A DNA stretch of 64,000 nt from Palsa-147 sp036513895 (GTDB taxonomy: Bacteria > Acidobacteriota > Terriglobia > Acidiferrales > UBA7541). Made by a program: the position numbers and the translations under genes. Location of the stretch: the NCBI GenBank assembly GCA_036513895.1, contig DATBYF010000072.1:18075-82074 (forward strand), given 5' to 3'. Every line of letters begins with the position of its first letter. Positions within the stretch are counted from its first letter, which is position 1. The notes below the pieces were generated by a model. The model did no database searches and was not told the DNA's origin. It was given only the letters and a program-made list of their open reading frames with translations. Shown here one piece after another: positions 16,017-25,785 of this stretch.

Positions 16017-16781
16017 TCATGAAACGACTTCGTCGAGCGCGGGGATCATTGCATCCTGAAGACGGAAATTCTTGAGAAATGGATCGGAAGAATTTTCGAA
16101 CTCCGGCCAGGTCCCGAAAAACGCGACGCTGCCTTCTTGCAAAAAGATGACTCGATCGGCCAGCTTCTTGGCCAGATGCGTGTCGTGGGTGACGACGATG
16201 GAAGTCTTGTGCAGCTTTGCCTTGAGGCGTGAAATCAAATCGCCGATATATGCAGCCATGAGCGGGTCAACCATGGTTGTGGGCTCGTCGTAGAGAATGG
16301 CTTCGGGGTCTTCAGCTAACGCGCGCGCAATCGCCACTGCGCGTTTTGTCCCAGTGCTCAAATCGGCGGGCAGGCGATCGGCGAATTCAGTTACTTCAAG
16401 CGTTTGCAGCAACTCCTTGACGCGCGAGCCGATTGCTTCCTGGTCGAGGCCGCGACCTTCGAGTGGAAACGCGACATTTTCGGCGACGGTGAGCGAATCG
16501 AAGAGCGCGCCCGATTGGAATACCATCGTCACGCGTCTGCGAATCTGAGCGAACTGATTTTCGGTGAAGTCAGTGACGTCTTCGCCCGCGACGATGATCC
16601 GACCTTCGTCAGGCTTCAGAAATCCAAGCAGCAATTTCAAGCTGACGGACTTTCCGACGCCGCTGCGTCCGAGGATCACCGCGGTTTCTCCCTGATTCAC
16701 GAAAAAACTCACGTCCTTGAGAACGTCCTGTTCGCCGAAGGCGATGGAAACATCGCGAAATTCGAAATAGTGTTCGCTCAT
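16017..16781 (-). CDS. ABC transporter ATP-binding protein, MlaF-like
   Basis: About 254 residues with Walker A LGRSGVGKSVSLK, Q-loop VFQSGALFDSLTVAENVAFPL, Walker B AILYDEPTTMVDPL and switch His VVTHDTHLA. The overall pattern (GALFDSLTVxENVxFPL, DEPTTxxDP) is that of MlaF/Ttg2A-type ATPases of phospholipid-transport systems. The signature motif reads LSTGTKRA where LSGGMxKR is expected, so two signature residues are changed. No MlaE-type permease or MlaD-type MCE protein is next to it, so it is an orphan subunit here. It overlaps mobA by four bases (ATGA). It might serve a distant permease. Confidence 0.88.
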   Translation of the reverse strand: MSEHYFEFRDVSIAFGEQDVLKDVSFFVNQGETAVILGRSGVGKSVSLKLLLGFLKPDEGRIIVAGEDVTDFTENQFAQIRRRVTMVFQSGALFDSLTVAENVAFPLEGRGLDQEAIGSRVKELLQTLEVTEFADRLPADLSTGTKRAVAIARALAEDPEAILYDEPTTMVDPLMAAYIGDLISRLKAKLHKTSIVVTHDTHLAKKLADRVIFLQEGSVAFFGTWPEFENSSDPFLKNFRLQDAMIPALDEVVS

Positions 16782-17404
16782 TGCAGAGCTACCTTGCCAT
16801 ATCTTTGCTGAAGCGCAGCGGCTATTTCTTCGATGTCTTTCAACGAATTCAGATTCTTGAAAAGCTGGCCGCTCGGGTCAAAGTTCTTCCATTCCAGCGG
16901 CTCGATGCGCTCGACGTTGAGTTGCGCCAACGCGTCCGTGACCTTGCGCACGCCGCGCGCGATTTCCCTCGCGATGCCGGCCTCGCAGCTCTTCCGATAC
17001 ATTGCGCAGAGCGGCTCTGCTCCAGCCGCGCTTTGAGGCACGACCGCATCAGCCGAAGACGCGAGCGCACGGTCAATTAGGTATGCAAGCCATTCCGAGG
17101 TTAGCAGCGGCAGGTCGCATCCCAGAACGAGATTCCACGGCTCGCGAGAATCCCGAACTGCAGTGACGATACCGCCGAGCGGGCCGATATCCGGTTCGTC
17201 GTCGGCGATCACTCGCAGGTTCAAATTTGCGTAACGGTCTGGCGGCCCGATGACTGTCGGCGCGCCCGTAAGTGGCTGCACGAGAGAAACTATGTGCAGG
17301 ATGAGCGGCGTTCCGCCGAAATCGAGCAGGGCTTTATCGCGACCCATGCGCGAACTCTTCCCGCCCGCGAGGATGTAAGCTGCAACGCCGCCTTTTTTCG
17401 CCAT
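16778..17404 (-). CDS. mobA: Molybdenum cofactor guanylyltransferase MobA
   Basis: Transfers GMP to molybdopterin to make the bis-MGD precursor used by DMSO-reductase-family enzymes. About 208 residues. The N-terminal nucleotide-binding signature AYILAGGKSSRMGRDKALL is diagnostic, followed by GPLGGIVTAV and the metal-binding GCDLPLLT. It is first in a minus-strand pair, overlapping the MlaF-like gene by four bases, though no functional link is known. No other molybdenum-cofactor genes are visible nearby. A 251-bp divergent spacer separates it from groES. Confidence 0.92.
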   Translation of the reverse strand: MAKKGGVAAYILAGGKSSRMGRDKALLDFGGTPLILHIVSLVQPLTGAPTVIGPPDRYANLNLRVIADDEPDIGPLGGIVTAVRDSREPWNLVLGCDLPLLTSEWLAYLIDRALASSADAVVPQSAAGAEPLCAMYRKSCEAGIAREIARGVRKVTDALAQLNVERIEPLEWKNFDPSGQLFKNLNSLKDIEEIAAALQQRYGKVALQ

Positions 17405-17552
17405 TGGGAATGGATGCTACGCTTTGAAGTTGGCCGAGGCAAGCAAGAAGGCATGTCGGCATGTCAGAAGGGCCTTGCAAGTATCTGTTGCAAATGGAGA
17501 TAGCATCGAATCGAAGCGAGCGGTGAGAGACTCGGCCACCTTGTGTAATCGC

Positions 17553-17580
17553 TTGACATCATCAAGATTTTTGATATATT
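17553..17580 (+). promoter_or_regulatory. groES-groEL promoter (TTGACA ... TATATT)
   Basis: A perfect -35 TTGACA at 17553-17558 and TATATT at 17575-17580 with a 16-bp spacer. The operator CIRCE begins at the last two bases of the -10 box, so a bound repressor would block polymerase directly. Confidence 0.85.
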
Positions 17581-17605
17581 AGCACTCGCTGTCGAGGAGT
17601 GCTAA
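17579..17605 (+). promoter_or_regulatory. CIRCE operator (HrcA binding site)
   Basis: TTAGCACTC, nine bases, GAGTGCTAA: both arms match the CIRCE consensus perfectly. CIRCE is bound by the heat-shock repressor HrcA, whose activity depends on GroEL. The gene for HrcA is not in this window. Confidence 0.97.
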
Positions 17606-17655
17606 AAGTCCAGCCCTCCTCATCTAGCAAGAACTCCACCGGAGGATAAGCAAAG

Positions 17656-17970
17656 ATGGCAGTCAACGTTACGCCGCTGCACGACCGCGTGCTCGTGCGG
17701 CGTCTGGAAGAGAAAGAAACCGTAAAGGGCGGAATCATCATCCCTGACACGGCCAAAGAAAAACCTCAAGAAGGCGAGATTATCGCCGTTGGTGCGGGAA
17801 GAATTGAAAAGGGCGAACGGATTCCGCTGGATGTGAAGGCGGGAGACCGGGTTCTTTTCGGGAAGTATAGCGGTAACGAAATCAGGGTTGACGACCAAGA
17901 GTATTTAATTCTCAAGGAAGACGAAATCCTGGCGAAAATCGGCGGCGCCGCAAAGGCCGCCAAGAGGTAA
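17656..17970 (+). CDS. groES: Co-chaperonin GroES
   Basis: Forms the seven-subunit lid of the GroEL folding chamber. 104 residues, with the mobile loop EEKETVKGGIIIPDTAKEK and the ending YLILKEDEILAKI; an extra basic tail (GGAAKAAKR) follows. GGAGGA (17641-17646) lies nine bases upstream of the ATG. It is first in the CIRCE-controlled heat-shock operon, 66 bp before groEL. Confidence 0.98.
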   Translation: MAVNVTPLHDRVLVRRLEEKETVKGGIIIPDTAKEKPQEGEIIAVGAGRIEKGERIPLDVKAGDRVLFGKYSGNEIRVDDQEYLILKEDEILAKIGGAAKAAKR

Positions 17971-18036
17971 CTCCCGCATCCGCCAATGGCGGTAACGGGC
18001 TGAAGTTCGGAAGAAATCTTAGGAGGGTGAGGGAAT

Positions 18037-19674
<1,638 letters not shown>

Positions 19675-19709
19675 TCCTTCCATAAACTCAAATCTGTCAT
19701 AGCTTTATA

Positions 19710-19745
19710 GGGCGCCGCGGCCAACAAAATCGCGGCGCCCTTTTT
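19710..19745 (+). terminator. Rho-independent terminator after groEL
   Basis: GGGCGCCGCG (19710-19719) pairs perfectly with CGCGGCGCCC (19731-19740) across an 11-base loop and is followed directly by TTTTT. Confidence 0.95.
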
Positions 19746-19823
19746 CGTTTCCTAACTTGCAGCAGGCCAAGCGTTTCGATATAGTCGTGCCTCTCCTTGA
19801 CACCTATGGAGGTTTAACCGGCA

Positions 19824-20450
19824 ATGCCCGGACTGCTTACAAGGCTGCTTCCGCGCGAGCAGAGCTTCTTCGAAATGTTTGTTCGCCAAGCGGAGAACGT
19901 GAATGCCGGCGCGCAGGCGCTGGTAGACATGCTCGAGCACTATGATGATCCTCCTGTGCGCGCCGAACGCGTTGAGGATTTCGAGCACAGCGGTGACACA
20001 ATCACTCATGACATCATCACGCGGCTGAACCAAACGTTCATCACCCCCTTCGACCGCGAAGATATTCACGAACTATCGAGCAAAATTGATGACGTGATTG
20101 ATCTGATGGACGCAGCGGCGACTCGCCTGGTGATCTATCGCGTTCGCACCATCCTTCCGGGTGTGAGTGAACTCGCGCGAACAGTGCTTAGCGCGACGTA
20201 CGAGATTGTGCAGGCGGTTCGGGTGCTCGAGAAGCAGGATCACATCCTGGATCATTGCATCGAGATCAACCGGCTCGAAAATCAGGCCGATCGGCAAAGT
20301 CGCAAACTCATTGCGGATCTCTTCGATGAGGAGAAAGATGCCGTGCAAATCATCAAGTGGAAGGAAATCATCGAACTGCTCGAGTTTGCCGCTGACAAGT
20401 GCGAAGACGTCGCGAACGTAATCGAGACCGTCACGCTGAAAAACGCATGA
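19824..20450 (+). CDS. DUF47 / PhoU-like protein, accessory to the PiT phosphate transporter
   Basis: About 208 residues, all-helical, of the DUF47 family (PhoU-related), which usually lies next to pit genes and is thought to regulate phosphate uptake. Recognisable features are the N-terminal PREQSFFEMFVRQAENV, the acidic FEHSGDTITHDII, and TPFDREDIHELSSKIDDVID with its DREDI metal-binding-like signature. The C-terminal half ends ELLEFAADKCEDVANVIE, typical of the family. GGAGGT lies upstream of the ATG. The PiT gene follows after about 70 bp, which supports this assignment. Confidence 0.93.
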   Translation: MPGLLTRLLPREQSFFEMFVRQAENVNAGAQALVDMLEHYDDPPVRAERVEDFEHSGDTITHDIITRLNQTFITPFDREDIHELSSKIDDVIDLMDAAATRLVIYRVRTILPGVSELARTVLSATYEIVQAVRVLEKQDHILDHCIEINRLENQADRQSRKLIADLFDEEKDAVQIIKWKEIIELLEFAADKCEDVANVIETVTLKNA

Positions 20451-20520
20451 TTTCTATTTTCGTACCCAAGCTGAATCCATCACATTCAGCATCTTCCCAT
20501 CGAATCTGAAAGGCGAGATA

Positions 20521-21525
20521 GTGAACGACTTTCGGGTTCTCGCGCTCGTAGTTTTCGTCACGCTCGCCTTTGAATTTACGAATGGCTGGCACGACGCTGC
20601 GAGTTCGATTGCGACAGTCGTCTCAACTCGCGTGCTCCGGCCGCTTACTGCGGTGGCGTGGGCGGCGTTCTGGAACTTCATCGCTGCGTTCGCGTTCGGT
20701 ACAGCCGTGGCAAAAACGATGGGTAGCGGGCTCGTGAATTTGAACTACGTGACCGTATACGTGATCCTCGCCGGACTTCTTGGCGCCATCCTTTGGAACT
20801 ATGTGACGATTCGGCTGGGGATACCTTGCAGTTCGTCGCATGCGCTTATGGGGGGCTACGGCGGCGCCGCACTTGCCGCGGCCGGAACCCGCGCGATCAC
20901 CATCTCCGGATGGATTCTGCCGGTGATTTTCATATTCATCGCGCCGGTCATCGGACTGGCCGCCGGTGCTTTCACTACGATTGTTACCAGTTGGATCGTT
21001 CGTCGAGCGCACCCGAGAAACGTCGACAAGTGGTTCCGGCGGCTCCAACTCGTATCGGCGGCAGCTTTCAGTTTCGGCCACGGAACCAGCGACGCGCAAA
21101 AGGGAATGGGGATTATCACGGCCGCCCTAGTCACCGGCGGGATGTTGCCTTCTTACGTGGTGCCCTACTGGGTGATCATTTGCTGTCACCTCGCCCTGGC
21201 GGGCGGAACGATGGCCGGAGGCTGGCGCGTCGTCAAAACCATGGGCCAGAAGATCACGAAACTCACCCCGTTCGGAGGATTCGCCGCAGAGACGTCCGCT
21301 GCGGTAACATTGATTGTTACGGCGCATGCGGGCATTCCCGTGAGCACCACGCACGTTATCACCGGCGCCATTACGGGCGTCGGATCGGTACGGCGGCTGA
21401 CGGCCGTGCGCTGGGGCGTCACGAGAAGAATTGTCTGGGCGTGGATTTTCACGATCCCCGGCGCTGGGCTAGTCGGCGCGTTTTTCTACTACCTCATGTT
21501 GCATTTTTCGGGAGCATCGAGATGA
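20521..21525 (+). CDS. Inorganic phosphate transporter, PiT family
   Basis: Low-affinity, cation-coupled phosphate permease of the inner membrane, about 334 residues and ten helices. The two family signatures are present in inverted halves: FEFTNGWHDAASSIATVVS near the N-terminus and FGHGTSDAQKGMGII in the middle. The start is GTG 20521. The upstream DUF47 protein is its usual partner. The stop overlaps the ATG of ribBA (ATGA at 21522-21525), so riboflavin and phosphate genes share an operon; this is a neighbourhood, not an evident functional link. Confidence 0.95.
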   Translation: MNDFRVLALVVFVTLAFEFTNGWHDAASSIATVVSTRVLRPLTAVAWAAFWNFIAAFAFGTAVAKTMGSGLVNLNYVTVYVILAGLLGAILWNYVTIRLGIPCSSSHALMGGYGGAALAAAGTRAITISGWILPVIFIFIAPVIGLAAGAFTTIVTSWIVRRAHPRNVDKWFRRLQLVSAAAFSFGHGTSDAQKGMGIITAALVTGGMLPSYVVPYWVIICCHLALAGGTMAGGWRVVKTMGQKITKLTPFGGFAAETSAAVTLIVTAHAGIPVSTTHVITGAITGVGSVRRLTAVRWGVTRRIVWAWIFTIPGAGLVGAFFYYLMLHFSGASR

Positions 21526-22706
21526 GTGCGGAAAGTATGAGTTACGCAACCGTGGAAGAAGCGGTGGATGAAATCCGCAAGGGGCGGATGATCGTTCTCG
21601 TTGATGACGAAGATCGCGAAAACGAGGGCGACTTGACCATGGCTGCGGAAAAAGTGACGCCCGAAGCCATCAACTTCATGGCTAAATTTGGTCGCGGCCT
21701 TATTTGCCTGGCGCTTACGGAAGAACGATGCGACGCGCTGCATCTGATGCCGATCACGCCGCGCAATACTTCGCTTTTCGGGACGCCGTTCTGCGAACCG
21801 ATTGACGCGCGGCGCGGCACAACCACCGGAACGAGCGCCGCCGATCGCGCAACAACGATTTTGGCAGCTACCGATCCGAACACTCGCCCCGAAGATCTCG
21901 CACGGCCCGGCCACGTTTATACGCTGCGCGCGCGTCGCGGCGGTGTCCTCGTGCGTGCCGGGCAGACGGAAGCATCCGTGGACCTCGCACGTATTGCGGG
22001 CCTCGATCACTCCGGCGTGATTTGCGAGGTGATGAACGACGATGGGACGATGGCGCGGGTTCCGCAGTTGCGCGAGTTCTGCCGCGAACATGGCCTGAAG
22101 CTGCTCACGATTGCCGATCTCATTCGCTACCGCATGCAACATGAACGCTACGTTCGACGAATCGCGGAATCCGTGTTGCCAACACGCTACGGAAATTTCC
22201 GAATGATTGCCTATTCGAGCGACGTGGACGGTGAAGTGCATGTCGCGCTCGTTCGGGGAGATGTGATGGGCGATCCTCCGGCGCTCGTTCGGGTTCACTC
22301 GCACTGTTTGACGGGCGATGTTCTTGGGTCAACATCGTGCGATTGCAACGAATTGATGGAGCGGTCTCTCGACGCTATCGCACGGGCCGAACGCGGCGTG
22401 TTCGTCTATCTGCACCACACGGGCCGTGGATTCCGAATGGATTCGACGACAGCGGAGGAAGGTGCTTTGCCGAGAATCCTGGTTCACGACCGCGGCGAAA
22501 TTGACCGCGATCTCAATCGTCAGCGATTACTACAGCGGGAAAGCGGAATTGGGGCGCAGATATTGATCGATCTTGGATTACGCCGAATTCGCGTCCTCAC
22601 GAACCATCCAAAAAAAGTTGTCGCGCTTGACGGATATGGCCTGGAGATCGCCGAACAGGTACCTCTAGCCATTGACAAATCGAAACAGAAACATCAAACG
22701 CTGTAA
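21522..22706 (+). CDS. RibBA-type protein: DHBP synthase domain plus GTP cyclohydrolase II domain, both with altered motifs
   Basis: About 394 residues. The N-terminal half has the DHBP synthase signatures DDEDRENEGDL and TTGTSAADRATTI, but the metal-ligand motif GHTEA reads GQTEA. The C-terminal half keeps the zinc cysteines of GTP cyclohydrolase II (CLTGDVLGSTSCDC), GIGAQIL and LTNHPKK. However, RQEGRGIGL is HHTGRGFRM, the TVEAN..LG segment is absent, and the D-x-R pair before YGIGAQ reads LQRESGIGAQ. The fold is clear; whether either activity survives is doubtful. It could be a divergent or repurposed paralogue, with a normal RibBA elsewhere. The ATG at 21522 overlaps the PiT stop; a much longer upstream frame is a shadow of PiT. 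Confidence 0.85.
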   Translation: MSAESMSYATVEEAVDEIRKGRMIVLVDDEDRENEGDLTMAAEKVTPEAINFMAKFGRGLICLALTEERCDALHLMPITPRNTSLFGTPFCEPIDARRGTTTGTSAADRATTILAATDPNTRPEDLARPGHVYTLRARRGGVLVRAGQTEASVDLARIAGLDHSGVICEVMNDDGTMARVPQLREFCREHGLKLLTIADLIRYRMQHERYVRRIAESVLPTRYGNFRMIAYSSDVDGEVHVALVRGDVMGDPPALVRVHSHCLTGDVLGSTSCDCNELMERSLDAIARAERGVFVYLHHTGRGFRMDSTTAEEGALPRILVHDRGEIDRDLNRQRLLQRESGIGAQILIDLGLRRIRVLTNHPKKVVALDGYGLEIAEQVPLAIDKSKQKHQTL

Positions 22707-22710
22707 TTCA

Positions 22711-22728
22711 GTCGCGGAGTTCCGCGAC
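22711..22728 (+). terminator. Hairpin between the convergent ribBA and comEA-like genes
   Basis: GTCGCGGAGTTCCGCGAC is a perfect palindrome with eight-base arms four bases after the ribBA stop. There is no T-run after it, so termination is uncertain. Confidence 0.4.
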
Positions 22729-22747
22729 CCTTCGGGAGACTCGGCCG

Positions 22748-23089
22748 CTATTGGCTTTTCGTCGAAACATTCACCGCGACATATGGGCGAATTTTCTCAA
22801 GGCGTTGCTTCGTAATACCGCGGATTGCAAGTAAATCGTCGACGCGGCCGAACGGACCGCTTTTCTCGCGAAATTCGACGATTGACTTGGCGGTGCTTGG
22901 TCCGACAGACGGCAATTGCTGGAGTTGTTCAAGAGTGGCTGTGTTTAAGTCGATGGGATGTTCAGGCGCATGTTTCTGCGCTGCGGTACTTAAAATCGCG
23001 ACGGCCACGAGAAGCGCGACGATGCGGAGGCGTTGAACCACGCGGCGGTCGACGAATCTCCCGCCGCCGCACTGCACCAAAGCGGACAC
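22748..23089 (-). CDS. ComEA-like membrane-anchored helix-hairpin-helix protein
   Basis: 113 residues: an N-terminal basic region and membrane helix (LRIVALLVAVAILSTAA), then a ComEA-type double helix-hairpin-helix domain (DLNTATLEQLQQLPSVGPST, then VDDLLAIRGITKQRLEKIRPY). Such proteins bind double-stranded DNA outside the membrane for natural transformation; some small ones have other roles. The start is GTG 23089, three bases after the stop of the upstream M16 peptidase gene, so it is the last gene of that operon. No other competence genes are visible. Confidence 0.85.
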   Translation of the reverse strand: MSALVQCGGGRFVDRRVVQRLRIVALLVAVAILSTAAQKHAPEHPIDLNTATLEQLQQLPSVGPSTAKSIVEFREKSGPFGRVDDLLAIRGITKQRLEKIRPYVAVNVSTKSQ

Positions 23090-23092
23090 CCC

Positions 23093-24475
23093 CTAAATCT
23101 CGCGGCCGCTTGCGTCGTATTGCTGCACCGCGGCGAAAAGGCCTGCTTGCTCGGCGATCTGATCTCGGTCGCCGACAATGACGATTTGGGCGTTGGCAGA
23201 ATCAAAGTGGCGGCGCGCAGCCATGAGAACATCTTCGGCGGTGAGCGCGCCGATTCGCTCGCGGTACGTCTCCAGATAATCCGCCGGCAGGCCGTGCAGG
23301 TAGACCGTCGAGAGCTGCGCGATCATGCCATCCTGTGTCGCGATGCCGAGCGAGAAAACGCCGGTCATGTAGGCTCGCGCGCTATTTAGCTCTTCTTCGC
23401 TCACGGGTATCGAGCGCATGCGATCGAGTTCATAAAACATTTCGGTGAGCGTCGCAGCAACCACGTCATTTCGCACCGCAGCATGCACTGTGAAATAGCC
23501 GTGCTCCAGCAACGCGTTAACTCCGCTTCGAGGACTGTACGTATAACCTTTTTGCTCGCGGATGTTCATCACAAGCCGTGAATTGAACGCGCCTCCAAAA
23601 ATGGAATTTGCCAGTACGAGCCGGAACCAATCCGGATGGAGACGTGTGATGGCGCGATTGCCGAGCAGCACTTCCGTTTGAACCGTACCGGGCATATGGA
23701 TAAGCTGGACGCGACGTCCACGATGAGCCGGCAGCTCGGTATCGGGCGTTTTTTTCGGAGCCGAGCCGCTCCACCCGGCAAAAATCTTCTCGATCAAGCC
23801 GAACATTTCCGCTGTTTTGAAGTCACCGACGATTATCAGCAGAGCGTTCGCGGGCGTGTAATGAGCGCGATAGTACGCCTCTAAATTCTCGCGGCGATAC
23901 GACTCCACCTGCGCTTCCGTCGGAGCGATGATCGCGTAAGGATGCGCGCCGAAAAGTGTGCGCCGCAGGCGTTCACTCCCCAGGAAACCGGGCGACGTAC
24001 GATCGATACGCAACTCTTCGATCTTCTGGCGGCGAATGCGCTCAAACTCGTCATCCGGAAAGAAAGCGTCGCGGGCAAGATCGGAGACCAGTTCAAGAAG
24101 GCCCTTCGAAAACTCGGCAAGCCCGGAAATTGAGATCGCGCTGGTGTCAGCGCCGGCGGTGGTGCCGAGGTTGGCGCCCATGCTACGAAGATCTTCCTCG
24201 ATCGCGCGGCGCGTGCGATGTTGGGTGCCCGTGCGTACGACGGATGCAGTCATTTCTGCGAGCCCCGGCGATTGCAACGCCGTCGCTGCATTGCCGCTAC
24301 GGAAAAACAACTGAGCCTCAATCTTTGGAAATGTATGCGATTCCGCGAGAACGACTTCAAGACCGTTGGGAAGTATCCGCGAAGCTCGGGCAGGCCAAGC
24401 GACTTGACGTTCCGGACCGAGTGCTGGCGCAGAGGTTATGCGCGCGCCGGATGCTGTTGATGCGGTAAAAGTCAT
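23093..24475 (-). CDS. M16-family peptidase-like subunit without the zinc motif
   Basis: About 460 residues of the insulinase/mitochondrial processing peptidase fold. Where active members have HxxEH, this reads SPGLAEMTASVVRTGT, so zinc and the catalytic Glu are missing. The family R/Y region near the C-terminal half (NIREQKGYTYSPRSGV) is kept. It directly follows the active M16 gene with a four-base overlap (24472-24475), the arrangement of heterodimeric M16 peptidases in which one subunit cuts and the other shapes the chamber. Substrates are unknown. Confidence 0.92.
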   Translation of the reverse strand: MTFTASTASGARITSAPALGPERQVAWPARASRILPNGLEVVLAESHTFPKIEAQLFFRSGNAATALQSPGLAEMTASVVRTGTQHRTRRAIEEDLRSMGANLGTTAGADTSAISISGLAEFSKGLLELVSDLARDAFFPDDEFERIRRQKIEELRIDRTSPGFLGSERLRRTLFGAHPYAIIAPTEAQVESYRRENLEAYYRAHYTPANALLIIVGDFKTAEMFGLIEKIFAGWSGSAPKKTPDTELPAHRGRRVQLIHMPGTVQTEVLLGNRAITRLHPDWFRLVLANSIFGGAFNSRLVMNIREQKGYTYSPRSGVNALLEHGYFTVHAAVRNDVVAATLTEMFYELDRMRSIPVSEEELNSARAYMTGVFSLGIATQDGMIAQLSTVYLHGLPADYLETYRERIGALTAEDVLMAARRHFDSANAQIVIVGDRDQIAEQAGLFAAVQQYDASGREI

Positions 24476-25785
24476 CGGGCTGCTCCGTTTCCCGTGGGCT
24501 TTCGGACCAGAATCGAGCGCTGCGTCTTTATAAGCATCTTGTTGGCAACATCTCGAATTTGCGCCGGAGTCACGCGCAAAAAATCGTCGAGAAGCGTGTT
24601 TATTTTCTGCGGAGCATTATCAAAGAGCGTAAAGCACGCGAGACAATGCATCAGGCCAAACCGCGGTATATGACCGCCGCCTTCAAGCATCGAGAAATAA
24701 TCAGACCGAAATTTTACTTTCACCTGGTCGAGCTCGATCTCACTAACGCCGTGCTCTAGCACGTCCGCGATAATTTCATCGAAAGCAGCGATTGTCTGTT
24801 CGGCGGAGAACTCGGGCTTGTGATAAATACTCGTAACCATCAGAGTCGGACCGTTGTAATCGAAGAGATTCCCGGCGGGATAATTAATGCCGCCCGAAGT
24901 CTCGATGGCCATTTGACGCTCCGCGACGAGCCGGCGATAAAAGCGTCCGGCGCGTCCACCGTGAAGCACACGATCGAGAATTCCTGCCGCGCACCATTCC
25001 GGCGCATTGTGCCGCGGTGCGTGATATCCGATCGCCAGTGCCGGAAGTTGAGCGAATGTTTCGGGCACTTCGCCGCGCCGCTCCTCCGTCTGCGGGGGCT
25101 CGCTCGCGTCCACGCGCGGCGGAAGCGGATGAGCTGGAATATCTTCAAAATAACGTTTGGCAAACGCGAAACCCTCGGATGGTTCGACGTCGCCGAGCAT
25201 CAGAAGCACCGCGTTGTTTGGCGCGTAATAGGTTCGATAGAAATTCATAACATCATCGAGCGTAGCCGCGTCCAGATCGGCGAAATCGCCGTAAAAATTA
25301 TGCGCGTTGGGCCAATTGCGGAAGGCAACGGGTGGTAGATCGAGCCAGGGAAACCCGCCATACGGCTGATTCAGAACATTCACTCGGACTTCCTCTTTCA
25401 CAACGTCGCGCTGATTCCGGAGATTCTCGTCGTCCACTTTGAGCGCGCCCATTCGGTCGGCCTCGAGCCATAGAACGCGTTCGAGGGCATTCGAGGGCAC
25501 GGCTTCGTAATAATTCGTGACGTCATAGCTGGTCGTACCGTTCAACAGGCCGCCGGATGAATTGATCAGCTTAATGTGTTCCATTTTCCCCGCGTGCTCC
25601 GAGCCCTGGAACATCATGTGCTCGAAGAGATGCGCGAAGCCGCTGCGTCCTCGAGGCTCGAGTCGAAATCCGATCTGGTAGTAGACGCCGACCGTCGCCA
25701 CGGGCGCGGATCGGTCGAGCGAAATCACCACTCGCAATCCGTTTGCAAGCGTCGTGCTTTCTACTGGGATGTTCAACGAACTCAA
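24472..25785 (-). CDS. Zinc peptidase of the M16 family (catalytic subunit)
   Basis: About 437 residues. The inverted zinc motif HLFEH (in SGFAHLFEHMMFQGSEH) and the downstream Glu region (VVKEEVRVN) are intact, so it is an active M16B-type peptidase. The best start is TTG 25785: AGGAGG (25792-25797) lies six bases upstream, and the start overlaps the stop of the DUF2520 gene as TTGA. An earlier in-frame GTG at 25812 would include the ribosome binding site itself. No signal peptide is seen. The partner encoded downstream lacks the zinc motif. Confidence 0.95.
   Translation of the reverse strand: MSSLNIPVESTTLANGLRVVISLDRSAPVATVGVYYQIGFRLEPRGRSGFAHLFEHMMFQGSEHAGKMEHIKLINSSGGLLNGTTSYDVTNYYEAVPSNALERVLWLEADRMGALKVDDENLRNQRDVVKEEVRVNVLNQPYGGFPWLDLPPVAFRNWPNAHNFYGDFADLDAATLDDVMNFYRTYYAPNNAVLLMLGDVEPSEGFAFAKRYFEDIPAHPLPPRVDASEPPQTEERRGEVPETFAQLPALAIGYHAPRHNAPEWCAAGILDRVLHGGRAGRFYRRLVAERQMAIETSGGINYPAGNLFDYNGPTLMVTSIYHKPEFSAEQTIAAFDEIIADVLEHGVSEIELDQVKVKFRSDYFSMLEGGGHIPRFGLMHCLACFTLFDNAPQKINTLLDDFLRVTPAQIRDVANKMLIKTQRSILVRKPTGNGAAR

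Noticed and set aside
20793..21521. Long N-terminal extension of RibBA
   Set aside because: This part lies in another frame over the PiT gene and has shadow-type composition; the family start is at 21522.
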